This document shows positions 51,230 to 60,988 of a DNA stretch of 64,000 nt, one piece after another (position 1 is the stretch's first letter; the number at the start of each line of letters is the position of its first letter). This stretch comes from Streptomyces luteolus (GTDB lineage Bacteria; Actinomycetota; Actinomycetes; Streptomycetales; Streptomycetaceae): contig NZ_JASCIS010000018.1 in the NCBI RefSeq assembly GCF_029968015.1, positions 1-64,000 on the forward strand, written 5' to 3'. Below the pieces are notes generated by a model. That model searched no databases, was not told the DNA's origin, and was given only the letters and a program-made list of their open reading frames with translations. Both the position numbers and the translations under genes were made by a program.

Positions 51230-51724
51230 TCAGTCCTCGGGATGGTCGCCGACCGCGCCGTCGATCAACTCCCGCACGATGTCCATGTGGCCCGTGTGCC
51301 GGGCCGTCTCCTCGATCATGTGGATCAACGCCCAGCGCAGCGACACCGGCTCCCCGGGCCAGGACGTGCCGAGTGCGTCCAACTCCAGCTCCTCGACAGT
51401 CGAGTTGGCGGCCGCCCGCGCCCGTCCGTAGAAGGCGATCACGTCCTCGGCGGTCTCACCCGGCATGATCCGCAGGTCCTCGCCCCCGTACGCGTCGGGC
51501 AGCGGTTCCGTCGGCCGGTCGAAGGTCGTGCAGAGCCAGCCGTACTCCACACACGCGAGGTGCTTGACCAGGGTCAGCAGGCTCGTACCGGTCGGCGTCA
51601 GCGGGCGGCGCAACTGCTCCTCGTCCAGCCCCCGCACCTTCCAGAGGACGACGTCCCGGTGCTGTTCCAGGCTCGCGAGCAGGCTCTCCTTCTCGCCCCC
51701 GGTCGGGGGTACGCGCAGTGTCAT
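51230..51724 (-). CDS. DinB-family protein (DUF664)
   Basis: 164 residues. LLASLEQHRDVVLWKVRGL, LVKHLACVEYGWL and LIHMIEETARHTGHMDIVREL place three His (about 54, 134 and 142) in the DinB four-helix-bundle metal site. Actinobacterial members include mycothiol-dependent enzymes such as maleylpyruvate isomerases and S-transferases. The exact activity is unknown. It is single, 18 bases from the minisatellite at its 3' end and 41 bases downstream of the DUF3048 gene 3' end on the same strand. Confidence 0.87.
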   Translation of the reverse strand: MTLRVPPTGGEKESLLASLEQHRDVVLWKVRGLDEEQLRRPLTPTGTSLLTLVKHLACVEYGWLCTTFDRPTEPLPDAYGGEDLRIMPGETAEDVIAFYGRARAAANSTVEELELDALGTSWPGEPVSLRWALIHMIEETARHTGHMDIVRELIDGAVGDHPED

Positions 51725-51764
51725 GGCGTGACGCTACGCCACGGACAGCCCCCGCGCCGCCCCC

Positions 51765-52754
51765 TCACTCCTTCACGTACACCACCCAGATCTGCCCCTT
51801 CGCGCAGTACAGCCGACGGCCGTCCTCCGTGCGGTAGTCCGTGGGGCGGTCCTTGGCCGTACGGGTCCATCTTCCGTCGTACGCACGGCCGTTGCGCAGC
51901 AGCAGGACGCGGCCCGAGCCGGTGGTCTCCGTGAAGGGGGAGACGCTGCCCCAGCGGTCCTGGAAGCGGGAGTCGCGGATCCGGGTGTACTGCACGAGCA
52001 CCGTCGACGGGGTGAGCGCCGAGGGCTCGCCGTCCAGCTCCACGCGCCAGCGCTCGTCCTCCGCCGACCAGACGAAGCCGAAGCGGGCCGCCGGGTACCG
52101 CACCGTGTGCCGGGGCGTGTCCTTGCCGTCCGGCGGGCGGGGCCCGACGCGGAAGCCGAACGACGCCGGGTCGCAGGCGGCGGGCCGCGGATCGAGGCGG
52201 GCCGGGCGTACGTACAGGTTGTGCGGGGCGGGGCGGTCGGGGGCCCGGTAGAACGCGCCTTCCGCCTGGCTCGGCGTACGAGGTTCCAACGGCGCGGCGG
52301 CGATGAGGGGTCGGAGCTTCGACTGCGCACCGGAGTAGGCGAGCACCGGGCGTCCGTACTGCCCGAGCAGGTCCAGGTCGCTCTCCCGGGCACTGCGCAC
52401 CGGACCCACGGCTTCCGGTAGCCGGCCTGTGGCGTACACGGCGAGGAAGCGGCTCAGGCCCGACTCGACCTGCTCGACGTGGACGACGTCCGCGCGGTCG
52501 AGACCGGTGTGGGGGCGGGCGGGGCCGACGTTGTCCACCTTCACCGCGAGCGGGAGGCAGCCCTTCTCGCCCGCGCCGGGCGGTCGCGGGTCGTCGGCCG
52601 CCTGCGGTTGCAGCGTGCAGCCCGCGAGCACGCCGGCCGAGCCGACCAGGAACGCCCGCCGCTGCAGGCCCCTGCCGGGGGGTGTACGTCTGCCCGCCTC
52701 GCCGTTGCCGGGGTATGTGGCTCTGCCTGTCTCACCGTCGACGCCGCTGTCCAT
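51765..52754 (-). CDS. DUF3048 lipoprotein with twin-arginine signal
   Basis: 329 residues from ATG 52754 (GGTGGAG upstream). LQRRAFLVGSAGVLAGC is a twin-arginine signal with a lipobox, so it is a surface lipoprotein. The mature part is DUF3048: VKVDNVGPARPHTGLDRADV, LAVYATGRLPEAVGPVRSARE, APHNLYVRPA, and a C-terminal LYCAKGQIWVVYVKE. It is a diverged paralogue of the gene at 47349-48476, about 4 kb away; the two bracket the beta-helix pseudogene and DinB. The function of the family is not established. Confidence 0.87.
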   Translation of the reverse strand: MDSGVDGETGRATYPGNGEAGRRTPPGRGLQRRAFLVGSAGVLAGCTLQPQAADDPRPPGAGEKGCLPLAVKVDNVGPARPHTGLDRADVVHVEQVESGLSRFLAVYATGRLPEAVGPVRSARESDLDLLGQYGRPVLAYSGAQSKLRPLIAAAPLEPRTPSQAEGAFYRAPDRPAPHNLYVRPARLDPRPAACDPASFGFRVGPRPPDGKDTPRHTVRYPAARFGFVWSAEDERWRVELDGEPSALTPSTVLVQYTRIRDSRFQDRWGSVSPFTETTGSGRVLLLRNGRAYDGRWTRTAKDRPTDYRTEDGRRLYCAKGQIWVVYVKE

Positions 52755-52913
52755 GTCTCCACCCCATCCCGCGCCCCGTGTCCGGACACATACCCGCGGG
52801 GGGCGGTGGTCAGGCCTGTGCGGGCCGGGGTGTGTGGCCTGCTTCTTCTTCCCCCACCCCGCCCCTTCCCGAAGTCCTCGGCGGACAGCCCCGCGGACCT
52901 GCGGCCCCCGCTC

Positions 52914-53083
52914 CCCGCCCGGGGCTGCCGCCCCTGGACCCCGCTTCGGGGGCCAGCCCCCGGACCCCCGCTCCTCAAACGCCGGAGGGGCTGTATTTGC
53001 CCCCGCTCCTTGCACCCAGCTCCAGGTCCCCGCCCGGGGCTGCCGCCCCTGGACCCCCGCTCCTCAAACGCCGGAGGGGCTGG
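52914..53083. repeat. Two copies of a dispersed Streptomyces-type extragenic element
   Basis: Copy 1 (52914-52993) and copy 2 (53029-53083) share CCCCGCCCGGGGCTGCCGCC, then CTCCTCAAACGCCGGAGGGG. Copy 1 has about 25 extra bases in the middle. Sequences of this kind recur between genes in many Streptomyces genomes, as I recall. They fill most of the 409-base gap 52755-53163, in which I see no gene. Confidence 0.7.
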
Positions 53084-53163
53084 ATTCGCCGCGCCCCGGG
53101 CCAGCGACCTCCCCGTCCGAAACCCGCCAGCGTCCCGCCCGCCCCCGCATGACCCTGGAACGC

Positions 53164-53919
53164 ATGAGTACCAGCAAGGCCACCACTCGCGCCGGTAAGG
53201 CGACCGCGGCCACCAGTCCCTCCGAGCGCGTAGCCGCTGCCGACTGGGGTGGGATCGGGGGTGAGCTCGACGCGTATGGATGTGCGTCCACGCCTCCGCT
53301 GCTCACCCCGGACGTCTGTCGGGGGATCGCGGGGCTCTACGACGACGTCGAGCGGTTCCGGTCCACCGTCGACATGAACCGGCACCGGTTCGGTTCCGGC
53401 CAGTACCGGTACTTCGGGCACCCGCTGCCCGAGCCCGTCGCCGAGCTGCGTGCCGCGCTCTATCCGTATCTGCTGCCCATCGCCCGCGACTGGGCCGCGC
53501 GGCTCGGGCGGCCCGCGCCCTGGCCGGACCGGTTCGACGACTGGCTGGAGATGTGCCACGCGGCCGGGCAGCGGCGCCCGACGCCCATCCTGCTCACGTA
53601 CGGCCCGGGGGACTGGAACGCCCTGCACCGCGATCTGTACGGCGACGCGGTCTTCCCGCTCCAGGTCGTCATCGGCCTCGACCGGCCCGGCATCGACTAC
53701 ACCGGCGGCGAGTTCCTGCTGGTCGAGCAGCGGCCGCGAGCCCAGTCGCGGGGCACGTCGGTGGTTCTGGAGCAGGGGAGAGGGCTGATCTTCACGACCC
53801 GGGAACGCCCCGTCCGCTCCGCCCGCGGCTGGTCGGCGGGGCAGATCCGGCACGGGGTGAGCACCGTCCGCTCCGGTACGCGACGCACCCTCGGCCTGGT
53901 CTTCCACGACGCGGCGTGA
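53164..53919 (+). CDS. 2-oxoglutarate/Fe(II)-type oxygenase
   Basis: 251 residues from ATG 53164 (ATG 53149 is an alternative). The core has an H-x-D pair near residue 155 (ALHRDLYGDAVFPLQVVIGL), the distal His near 230 (QIRHGVSTV) and a following Arg in SGTRRTLGLVFHD. This is the facial triad plus 2-oxoglutarate salt-bridge layout. The N-terminal 40 residues are Ala/Ser/Thr-rich and probably flexible. It is convergent with the DNA ligase gene, 13 bases from its stop. AlkB-like proteins and prolyl hydroxylases share the fold; the substrate is unknown. Confidence 0.83.
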   Translation: MSTSKATTRAGKATAATSPSERVAAADWGGIGGELDAYGCASTPPLLTPDVCRGIAGLYDDVERFRSTVDMNRHRFGSGQYRYFGHPLPEPVAELRAALYPYLLPIARDWAARLGRPAPWPDRFDDWLEMCHAAGQRRPTPILLTYGPGDWNALHRDLYGDAVFPLQVVIGLDRPGIDYTGGEFLLVEQRPRAQSRGTSVVLEQGRGLIFTTRERPVRSARGWSAGQIRHGVSTVRSGTRRTLGLVFHDAA

Positions 53920-53932
53920 ACCGTACGAAAGT

Positions 53933-55021
53933 TCACGGCGAGCTGTCGCCCGGCCTGCGCCGCCCGAGCACCTCCGCCAAGTCGTACGAGACCGGCTCCT
54001 CCAGCTGTGCGTACGTACAGCTTCGCGGGGTGCGGTCCGGGCGCCAGCGGCGGAACTGGGCCGTGTGCCGGAAGCGGGCCCCGTTCTCCATGTGGTCGTA
54101 CGCCACCTCCAGCACGCGCTCGGGCCGCAGCGGGACCCACGACAGGTCCTTCTTGCCGGACCAGCGGCTCGGCGCCCCCGGCATCCGTGCCGACTCGTGC
54201 GCGGACTCCTCGGTCCAGGCCGCCCACGGGTGCTCCTCGGCCGACTCCGGGCGCAGCGGCTCCAGCTCGGCGATCAGCTCCTCGCGCCGCTGCATGGAGA
54301 ACGCCGCGCACACGCCGACGTGCTGCAGGGTGCCCGAGTCGTCGTACAGGCCGAGGAGGAGTGAGCCGACGACCGGGCCCGACTTGTGGAAGCGGTAGCC
54401 GGCGACGACCACATCGGCGGTGCGCTCGTGCTTGACCTTGAACATCAGGCGTTCGTTCTGCCGGTAGCGGAGGTCGAGCGGCTTCGCGATCACGCCGTCC
54501 AGGCCCGCGCCCTCGTAGCTGCGGAACCACTCGGCGGCCAGCTCGGGGTCGGTGGTCGCGGGCGCCACGTGGACCGGTGGGCGGGCGTCGGCCAGGGCCA
54601 TGACGAGTTCGGCGCGACGGTCTCCCAGGTACGAGTCGACCAGCGAGCGGTCGCCGAGCGCGAGCAGGTCGAACGCGACGAACGAGGCCGGGGTGCGCTC
54701 GGCGAGCAGCCGCACCCGGGACTCGGCGGGGTGGATGCGTTCCGTGAGCGCGTCGAAGTCCAGGTGGCCCTCGCGGGCGATGACGATCTCGCCGTCCACG
54801 ACGCAGCGGCCCGGCAGATTGTCCTTGAGTGCCGCCACCAGCTCCGGGAAGTACCTGGTCAGCGGCTTGCCAGTGCGGCTGCCCAGCTCGATCTCGTCCC
54901 CGTCGCGGAACACGAGGGCACGGAATCCGTCCCACTTCGCCTCGTACTGCATGTCCGGCGGGATCTTCTTCACGGACTTGGCGAGCATCGGTTTGACGGG
55001 TGGCATCACCGGCAGATCCAT
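53933..55021 (-). CDS. ATP-dependent DNA ligase (LigC/LigD ligase-domain type)
   Basis: 362 residues, adenylation plus OB-fold domains only. The nucleotidyl-accepting Lys is 29 in EAKWDGFR. Further ligase motifs follow: GSRTGKPLTRYFPEL, CVVDGEIV, LDGVIAKPLDLRY and FMKVKH-type KVKHERTADVVV. It is divergent from a stand-alone LigD polymerase gene across 74 bases, so the two halves of a LigD-type NHEJ enzyme are separate here. No Ku gene is in the window. A role in stationary-phase or spore double-strand-break repair is likely from the family. Confidence 0.92.
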   Translation of the reverse strand: MDLPVMPPVKPMLAKSVKKIPPDMQYEAKWDGFRALVFRDGDEIELGSRTGKPLTRYFPELVAALKDNLPGRCVVDGEIVIAREGHLDFDALTERIHPAESRVRLLAERTPASFVAFDLLALGDRSLVDSYLGDRRAELVMALADARPPVHVAPATTDPELAAEWFRSYEGAGLDGVIAKPLDLRYRQNERLMFKVKHERTADVVVAGYRFHKSGPVVGSLLLGLYDDSGTLQHVGVCAAFSMQRREELIAELEPLRPESAEEHPWAAWTEESAHESARMPGAPSRWSGKKDLSWVPLRPERVLEVAYDHMENGARFRHTAQFRRWRPDRTPRSCTYAQLEEPVSYDLAEVLGRRRPGDSSP

Positions 55022-55095
55022 GCATCGATTCTGCGCGCGTACGGCCGGTATCGCCCGGTGTGCGCGGGATGCGCGGTACGCCTACCGTGGCTCGC

Positions 55096-56145
55096 ATGGG
55101 CGAAGCGGTGGAACTGGAGGCGGGCGGGCGGACCGTGCGCCTGTCCAACCCGGGCAAGGTCTTCTTCCCCGAGCACGGGTACACCAAGCTGGACGTCGCC
55201 CAGTACTACGCCGCCGTCGCGCCCGGCATCCTGCGTGCCCTGCGCAACCGCCCCACGACCCTGCAGCGCTACCCGGACGGCGTGACCGGCGAGTGGTTCT
55301 ACCAGAAGCGGGCGCCCAAGAACATGCCCGACTGGATCCCCACTGCCCACATCACCTTCCCCAGCGGCCGCAGCGCCGACGAGATGTGCCCCACCGAGGA
55401 GGCGGCCGTCCTGTGGGCCGTGCAGTACGGCACGCTCACCTTCCACCCCTGGCCGGTCCGCCGCGACGACGTCGACAGCCCCGACGAACTGCGCATCGAC
55501 CTCGACCCGCAGCCCGGCACCGACTTCGACGACGCGGTCCGCGCCGCCCATGAACTCCGTTCCGTACTCGACGAGTTCGGCGGTCTGCGCGGCTTTCCCA
55601 AGACCTCCGGCGGCCGGGGCCTGCACGTCTTCGTACCGATCGAGCCGCGCTGGACCTTCACGCAGGTCCGGCGCGCCGCCATCGCGGTCGGGCGGGAGCT
55701 GGAACGCCGGATGCCGGAGCACGTGACGATCAAGTGGTGGAAGGAGGAGCGCGGCGAGCGCCTCTTCGTCGACTACAACCAGACGGCCCGCGACCGCACC
55801 ATCGCCTCGGCGTACTCGGTACGGCCACGCCCGCACGCACCGGTCTCCGCGCCGCTGCGCTGGGACGAGGTCGGCACGGCCCGCCCCGAGGACTTCGACA
55901 TCATGACGATGCCCGCGCGCTACGCCGAACTGGGCGACGTGCACGCGGGCATGGACGACCACCGCTACTCGCTGCGGGCCCTCCTCGACCTGGCCGACAA
56001 GGACGAGCGCGACCACGGCCTCGGCGACCTGCCGTACCCGCCCGAATACCCGAAGATGCCGGGCGAGCCCAAGCGGGTCCAGCCGAGCAGAGCCAAGAAG
56101 GCGGCGCCCCCGGAGGAGGCGCCGCCCTCGACCACAGCCACCTGA
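55096..56145 (+). CDS. LigD-type NHEJ primase-polymerase (stand-alone PolDom)
   Basis: 349 residues from ATG 55096. It is an archaeo-eukaryotic primase-fold polymerase: NPGKVFFPEHGYTKLDVAQYY, catalytic DLD (Asp 135 and 137), and SGGRGLHVFVP with the conserved His 177. The C-terminal 40 residues are Pro/Lys/Ala-rich and probably disordered. It lacks ligase and phosphoesterase domains, and the ligase is encoded divergently next door. Such enzymes add ribonucleotides to fill ends during NHEJ. Confidence 0.92.
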   Translation: MGEAVELEAGGRTVRLSNPGKVFFPEHGYTKLDVAQYYAAVAPGILRALRNRPTTLQRYPDGVTGEWFYQKRAPKNMPDWIPTAHITFPSGRSADEMCPTEEAAVLWAVQYGTLTFHPWPVRRDDVDSPDELRIDLDPQPGTDFDDAVRAAHELRSVLDEFGGLRGFPKTSGGRGLHVFVPIEPRWTFTQVRRAAIAVGRELERRMPEHVTIKWWKEERGERLFVDYNQTARDRTIASAYSVRPRPHAPVSAPLRWDEVGTARPEDFDIMTMPARYAELGDVHAGMDDHRYSLRALLDLADKDERDHGLGDLPYPPEYPKMPGEPKRVQPSRAKKAAPPEEAPPSTTAT

Positions 56146-56156
56146 CGTCCCGGTGA

Positions 56157-58382
56157 CTACAGCTCCTTGACGCGGATGTCCCGGTACGAGACGACATCCG
56201 TCACCCCGTGCACCTGGAGCCCCAGGTAGCCGGAGGCGTACCTGCGGCCGTCCGTGCCCGGGTCGTCTGCGCGCGGCGGCTCGAAGACCTGACCGCCCTT
56301 GTTGTCGAACTCGTTGATCAGCTTGCCGTTGCGGAACACCTGGTAGTGCTGGTCGACCACCCGGATCTCGTAGTCGTTCCAGGTGCCCTTGGGCGTGACC
56401 CCGGCGCCCGCGAGCCCGACCCGGTCGAAGCCGTACACCGAACCGGTCTTGTACATGTCGCCGTCGGGACGGTCGAAGACCTGCACCTCGTGCCCGTACT
56501 TGATGGCGACCCACTCCGGACGTGACTCCTCCGGGTGGTCGTGGACCTGCGGGAAGCGCACGAACACACCGGAGTTGGCGTTGCCGTCGCCGGGCGCGTC
56601 GTCCCGCCACTGCAGCTTCAGCGAGAAGTCGTCGTACTTCCGCTCCGGGAACCACAGCATGCCGAGGCCGGCCTTGGTCGTGCCCGAGGTCATCGAGCCG
56701 TCCTCGTTCAGGCCGAACGAACCGCCGCCCACGTGCTGCCACTTGGCGAACGACTCCTCCGAGCCGTCGAACAGCTTGCGGTAGCCCTCGGTCTGGCCCG
56801 GCTTGCCGATGCCGGACCGCTTCGCGGAGCGGTAGATCGTGCGCTGCTCGCGGGCGTCGACGACACCCTCTTCGACCAGCGCGTCAAGCACCTTGTCCAC
56901 GTGCTTCAGGAACAGCGCCTGCGAGGACCAGTCCTTCTCGTCCTCGATCAGCTCGTTGATCGTGCAGCGGCTCTTCGTCATCCGGTTGGGCACCCCGCTG
57001 TCGACCGAGCCGACGAACACCGTCGCACGCTCGTCGTACTCCGGGCAGTTCGGCGCGGGCACGCCCCCGCCCTCGACGATCGTGAACGCCGCCTTCCGCG
57101 CCTCGGAGGTGTTCCCCGCCTTGTCGGTCGCCCGGTACGCCACCTCGTGCCGTCCGGTGCGGTCCACGACCAGCGGGTCGGTGTACGCCACGTACGGCGC
57201 GCCGTCGAGCGAGTACTCGACCTTGTCCACGCCCGAGTCGTCGTCCTTCGCGCTGACCGTCACCGTGGCCTTGCCGACGTACGCGCCATCGGAGTTGACC
57301 GTTCCGTCGACCTCCGCCGAGGTCTCCGGCGGCGTCCTGTCCTCCGCCGGAGGCGCCACGACGACGAAGTCCACGGCCTTCTCGGCGGCCGCGTTGCCCG
57401 CCTTGTCGGTGGCCCGGTAGCGCACCTTGTACGTGCCCGGGTCGTGGAACATCACCGGCGCCGCGTACGCCTGCCACTCGCCGGAGTCACCCACCGCGTA
57501 CTGCACGGTGTTCACCCCGGAACCCGCGTCGGAGGCCGCCACGGTGACCGTCGCCATACCGACAAAGGCGCCGTCCGCGTTCTGCTCACCGGTCACCGTC
57601 GCCGAGGTCTCCGGCGGCGTGGTGTCGTCCGTGTCCGGGGCCACCACCGCGAACTCCACGGCCTTCTCGGCGGCGACGTTGCCCGCCTTGTCCGTGGCCC
57701 GGTAGCGGATCTTGTGGCTGCCGACCTGGTCGACCACCACCGGATTCGTGTACGGCTGCCAGGCACCGGAGTCCCCGACCGCGTACTCGACCTTCTCCAC
57801 GCCGGAACCGCCGCTCTCGTCCGCCGCCGACACCGTCACCGCGGCCTGCCCGACGTACGCGCCGTCCGCGTTCTGCGTGCCGTCGACCTTCGCCGACGTC
57901 TCCGGGGCGGTGGTGTCCTCGCCGCCGCCCTCGGTCACCGTCAGGATGCCCTGCATCGAGCCGTGCCCGGGGATCGTGCAGTGGTACAGGTACCGGCCCG
58001 GCGTCAGCGTCACCTCGGCGGTGTGCTTGCCGCCCTCCGCGTCGGAGGGGTTGGCCAGGATGTTCAGCGGAACGTCGTTGTTGTACTCCGGGTCCGAGAC
58101 GTCGAACGTCAACGTGTGCGGCATGCCCGTGGTGTTGCCGGTCGCCGCGCTGTTCTCGAAGACGATCGTGGTCTTGCCCGCCACCGCCGTGGTCGGCGCC
58201 GACAGGTACTTGTCGATCGGGTCACCGGCCGTCCAGGTCAGCACCTGGTTCACGGCCGCGCCCTCGTCCTGCACCGGCCGCGTGCCCGGGTCCGGCTGGC
58301 CGTACGCCGCCGGGGCGGTCAGGCCGAGCACCATCAGGAGCGCGGCGAGCAGAACCCGTAGGAATCTCCGTCTGTGTCTCAC
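56157..58382 (-). CDS. Secreted cupredoxin with Ig-like repeats and DUF1080 domain
   Basis: 741 residues from GTG 58382 with a signal peptide (LRVLLAALLMVLGLTAPAAYG). A plastocyanin-like domain (about 45-150) has copper ligands His (GMPHTL), Cys and His (YHCTIPGHG) and Met. Three repeats of about 95 residues follow, each with TSA-V-G-NADGAYVG and KIRYRATDKAGN; the DNA is repetitive too. The last ~220 residues are a DUF1080 (3-keto-disaccharide hydrolase/LamG-like) domain (WVAIKYGHEVQVFD; WNDYEIRVVDQHYQVFRNG). It is 3 bases downstream of the ThuA-GSDH gene, so co-transcribed. Together they look like an extracellular sugar-oxidising set. Confidence 0.85.
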   Translation of the reverse strand: MRHRRRFLRVLLAALLMVLGLTAPAAYGQPDPGTRPVQDEGAAVNQVLTWTAGDPIDKYLSAPTTAVAGKTTIVFENSAATGNTTGMPHTLTFDVSDPEYNNDVPLNILANPSDAEGGKHTAEVTLTPGRYLYHCTIPGHGSMQGILTVTEGGGEDTTAPETSAKVDGTQNADGAYVGQAAVTVSAADESGGSGVEKVEYAVGDSGAWQPYTNPVVVDQVGSHKIRYRATDKAGNVAAEKAVEFAVVAPDTDDTTPPETSATVTGEQNADGAFVGMATVTVAASDAGSGVNTVQYAVGDSGEWQAYAAPVMFHDPGTYKVRYRATDKAGNAAAEKAVDFVVVAPPAEDRTPPETSAEVDGTVNSDGAYVGKATVTVSAKDDDSGVDKVEYSLDGAPYVAYTDPLVVDRTGRHEVAYRATDKAGNTSEARKAAFTIVEGGGVPAPNCPEYDERATVFVGSVDSGVPNRMTKSRCTINELIEDEKDWSSQALFLKHVDKVLDALVEEGVVDAREQRTIYRSAKRSGIGKPGQTEGYRKLFDGSEESFAKWQHVGGGSFGLNEDGSMTSGTTKAGLGMLWFPERKYDDFSLKLQWRDDAPGDGNANSGVFVRFPQVHDHPEESRPEWVAIKYGHEVQVFDRPDGDMYKTGSVYGFDRVGLAGAGVTPKGTWNDYEIRVVDQHYQVFRNGKLINEFDNKGGQVFEPPRADDPGTDGRRYASGYLGLQVHGVTDVVSYRDIRVKEL

Positions 58383-58385
58383 CGG

Positions 58386-60902
58386 TCAGCCCTTCCTGGC
58401 CAGCTGGTCGGCGCTCGGCGTGGCCGCGCCGCCCTCGTAAGTGACGCGCCACAGCGCCGACTTGGCGTCCGAGGTGAAGAAGCCGCGGCCGTAGTCCAGG
58501 ACGTACAGCGAACCGTCCGGCGCGAACTTCCAGTCCATGAGGTTCTTGATGCCGTCGTTGCCGATCGGCACGATCTTCTTCAGCGACTCGGCGTGCACCG
58601 GGACCCCGCCCTTGCCGACCGTCTTCGGGTCGTTGAGCACCGCGTGCCGCGGCTGGTCCTGGTCGTAGAAGTCACCGACGAACCACTTGCCGTCCCAGTA
58701 CGCCGGCCACTTGACGTCGCTCTCGCTGTCCTTGTCGTACCGGTACAGCGGCCCGTTCATCGCGGCCTGCCCGCCGCCCTTCAGCCACGGCAGGCGGAAC
58801 GTCTGCTCCTCGGGCTTGTACGAGGGCACGCCGTTCTCGTCGCGCGGGAAGTCCGGGCCGCCGCCCGCGGGGGAGTACCAGATGGTGTTGGACGTCACCG
58901 GCGGCACGTTCACCAGGCCGTCGTTGTTCGGCGACTCGTTCTTCGGGGCGTCGCAGTCGTACCAGCCGAGCGGCTTCGTCGGGTCCGGCATGTTGCGGTC
59001 CCGGTACGGCTGCTTGTTGCCCATGCAGTACGGCCAGCCGTGGTTGCCCGGGCCCGTGATCGCGGCGAACGTGTCGTACTTCGCCGGGCCCCAGGTGGTC
59101 GACGGCTCACCGGCGTCGGGGCCGACCCAGCCCGCGTACAGCGTGTCCGTCTCCTTGTCGATCGAGATGCGCGCCGGATTGCGCACGCCCATCACATAGA
59201 TCTCGCCGCGCGTCTTGCCGCCGCCCTCGTCCTCCTCCTCGCCGGTGAAGAGGTTGCCCTCCGGCAGCGTGTACGTGCCGTCCGGCTCCGGGTGGATGCG
59301 CAGGATCTTGCCGTTGAGGTTGTTGGTGTTGCCCGCCGTGCGGCGCGCGTCCGCGAACGAGACGCCCTTGAAGTTCGGCTCCGGGTTGTTGCCGGAGTAA
59401 CCGTCGCTGAAGCGGCTGGAGTTGTTGTCGCCCGTCGCGATGTAGAGGTTGTCCTTCGAGTCCCAGGCCATGCCGCCGCCCGCGTGGCAGCAACTGTGGA
59501 TCTGCACCGGCCACTTGAGCAGCACCTTCTCGCTGCCCAGGTCCAGCTTGTCCGTCGCCTGGTCGAGCGTGAAGCGGGAGACGCGGCGCTCGGCCATGTG
59601 CGTCTCGCGGTTGATCTCGGAGTGCGGCGTGTAGTGCAGGTACACCCAGCCGTTGTCCGCGAACTTCGGGTCGAGCTCGATGCCGAGCAGCCCCTCCTCG
59701 TTCTTGACGAGCTCGTCGCCGCCGCCCTTGTTGCCGAACACCGTGAGCGCACCGGCCAGTTGGACCTTCTTGGTCTTCGGGTCGTAGATGTGGATCTCGC
59801 CCTTGCCCTTGCCGATGTCCGGGTTGTTCCAGTCGGTCACCACGGGCTGCGAGGAGTCGGCGCCGCCGCGGCCGATGTAGAACACCCGCCCGTCCTGCGC
59901 CGTCACCAGGCCGTGCGGCTCACCGATCTGGTCGTTCTGCCCCGGCTGGTTGGGCTGCGTGACCCGCTCCGCCTTGTAGTTGCTGTTGATCGCGGCCTTG
60001 CAGTCGGCCCGCACCAGCCGGGTCGTCCACAGCAGGGCGCCCCGCAGATGGGTGCGGAAGTCCGCCTCGGAGTAGGAGTCGACGGTGCCGCCCATGCCGG
60101 TGTAGAAGGACCGCCCGCCGTCGTAGTCGCGGCACCAACTCACCGGGTGGTCGGGGCCGTTGGCGCCCTCACCCGGCTTGTACGTCGCCTCGCGCACGCG
60201 GGCCACCGTGTGCACGTCGCCGGAGGGGTTCTTCTCCCAGTTGAGCCATTTGTCGGGGCGCTTCCACTCCAGCGGGAGTTCCTTGGTGGCCGGGTGCTGC
60301 CGGTCGCCCACCTCGACGGTCGCGCGCTGCGCGGTGGCGCCGCTGCCCTTCGCGGGGCGGGCGCCGACCAGACCGGTGAACCAGTCCGAGTACGGCTCGG
60401 CGCGGGCCGCGTCATGGATGCCGAGGAAGCCGCCGCCGGCCTCCATGTACGCCTCCAGGCCCAACTCCTGCTCGGGCTCCAGGACATCGCCGCCGCCGGT
60501 CAGGAACACCACCGCGTTGAACCGGCCGAGCCGGCGCTCGTCGGTGAACACCGAGCCGTCGTCGGTGGCGGTGACGCTGAAACGCTGGGCGACGGGGCCG
60601 GACTGGCCGATCTTCTCGATGGCCTCGATCCCGGCGTTGACCAGCGGTGTCTCCTCGCTCGCCGAACCGTGGAAGAGCAGCACCCGCACTTTGCTCCCGC
60701 CCGGCGGCGACGGCAGCGACATCGTTGTCGCGGCCGTATCGCCGGGCCCCGGATACGGCCGCGCGGTGGCGGGCCCGGAGGCGAGGAGGCCCGCGGTGAG
60801 GGCTCCCACCGCGGTTCCGGTCGCCCAGAGCCTGCGAGATCTGTGTCTGCGTCGGGTCAACCCGTGGGAATCCCCGGGTTGTTGACGCGGTGCGCTCCGC
60901 AT
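58386..60902 (-). CDS. Secreted ThuA-glucose/sorbosone dehydrogenase fusion
   Basis: 838 residues from ATG 60902 (GTG 60914 is an alternative). A signal region with Arg-rich start and GALTAGLLASGPATA is followed by a ThuA-like domain (about 65-285; VRVLLFHGSASEETPLVN; FLGIHDAARAEPYSDWF). Then comes a PQQ-dependent glucose/sorbosone dehydrogenase beta-propeller (EGLLGIELDPKFADNGWVYL; HAGGGMAWDSKDNLYIATGD; GNHGWPYC). It is the first gene of a two-gene unit with the cupredoxin-DUF1080 gene, whose copper domain could accept electrons. That electron path is inference. Confidence 0.87.
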   Translation of the reverse strand: MRSAPRQQPGDSHGLTRRRHRSRRLWATGTAVGALTAGLLASGPATARPYPGPGDTAATTMSLPSPPGGSKVRVLLFHGSASEETPLVNAGIEAIEKIGQSGPVAQRFSVTATDDGSVFTDERRLGRFNAVVFLTGGGDVLEPEQELGLEAYMEAGGGFLGIHDAARAEPYSDWFTGLVGARPAKGSGATAQRATVEVGDRQHPATKELPLEWKRPDKWLNWEKNPSGDVHTVARVREATYKPGEGANGPDHPVSWCRDYDGGRSFYTGMGGTVDSYSEADFRTHLRGALLWTTRLVRADCKAAINSNYKAERVTQPNQPGQNDQIGEPHGLVTAQDGRVFYIGRGGADSSQPVVTDWNNPDIGKGKGEIHIYDPKTKKVQLAGALTVFGNKGGGDELVKNEEGLLGIELDPKFADNGWVYLHYTPHSEINRETHMAERRVSRFTLDQATDKLDLGSEKVLLKWPVQIHSCCHAGGGMAWDSKDNLYIATGDNNSSRFSDGYSGNNPEPNFKGVSFADARRTAGNTNNLNGKILRIHPEPDGTYTLPEGNLFTGEEEDEGGGKTRGEIYVMGVRNPARISIDKETDTLYAGWVGPDAGEPSTTWGPAKYDTFAAITGPGNHGWPYCMGNKQPYRDRNMPDPTKPLGWYDCDAPKNESPNNDGLVNVPPVTSNTIWYSPAGGGPDFPRDENGVPSYKPEEQTFRLPWLKGGGQAAMNGPLYRYDKDSESDVKWPAYWDGKWFVGDFYDQDQPRHAVLNDPKTVGKGGVPVHAESLKKIVPIGNDGIKNLMDWKFAPDGSLYVLDYGRGFFTSDAKSALWRVTYEGGAATPSADQLARKG

Positions 60903-60988
60903 GTGGTCACCCACCCCTTTTCGGTCACAGCAACAGCGCCATGGAAGCTAGACCTCTTTCCGTGGTCCGCCAAGAGCTATGACCGCGA

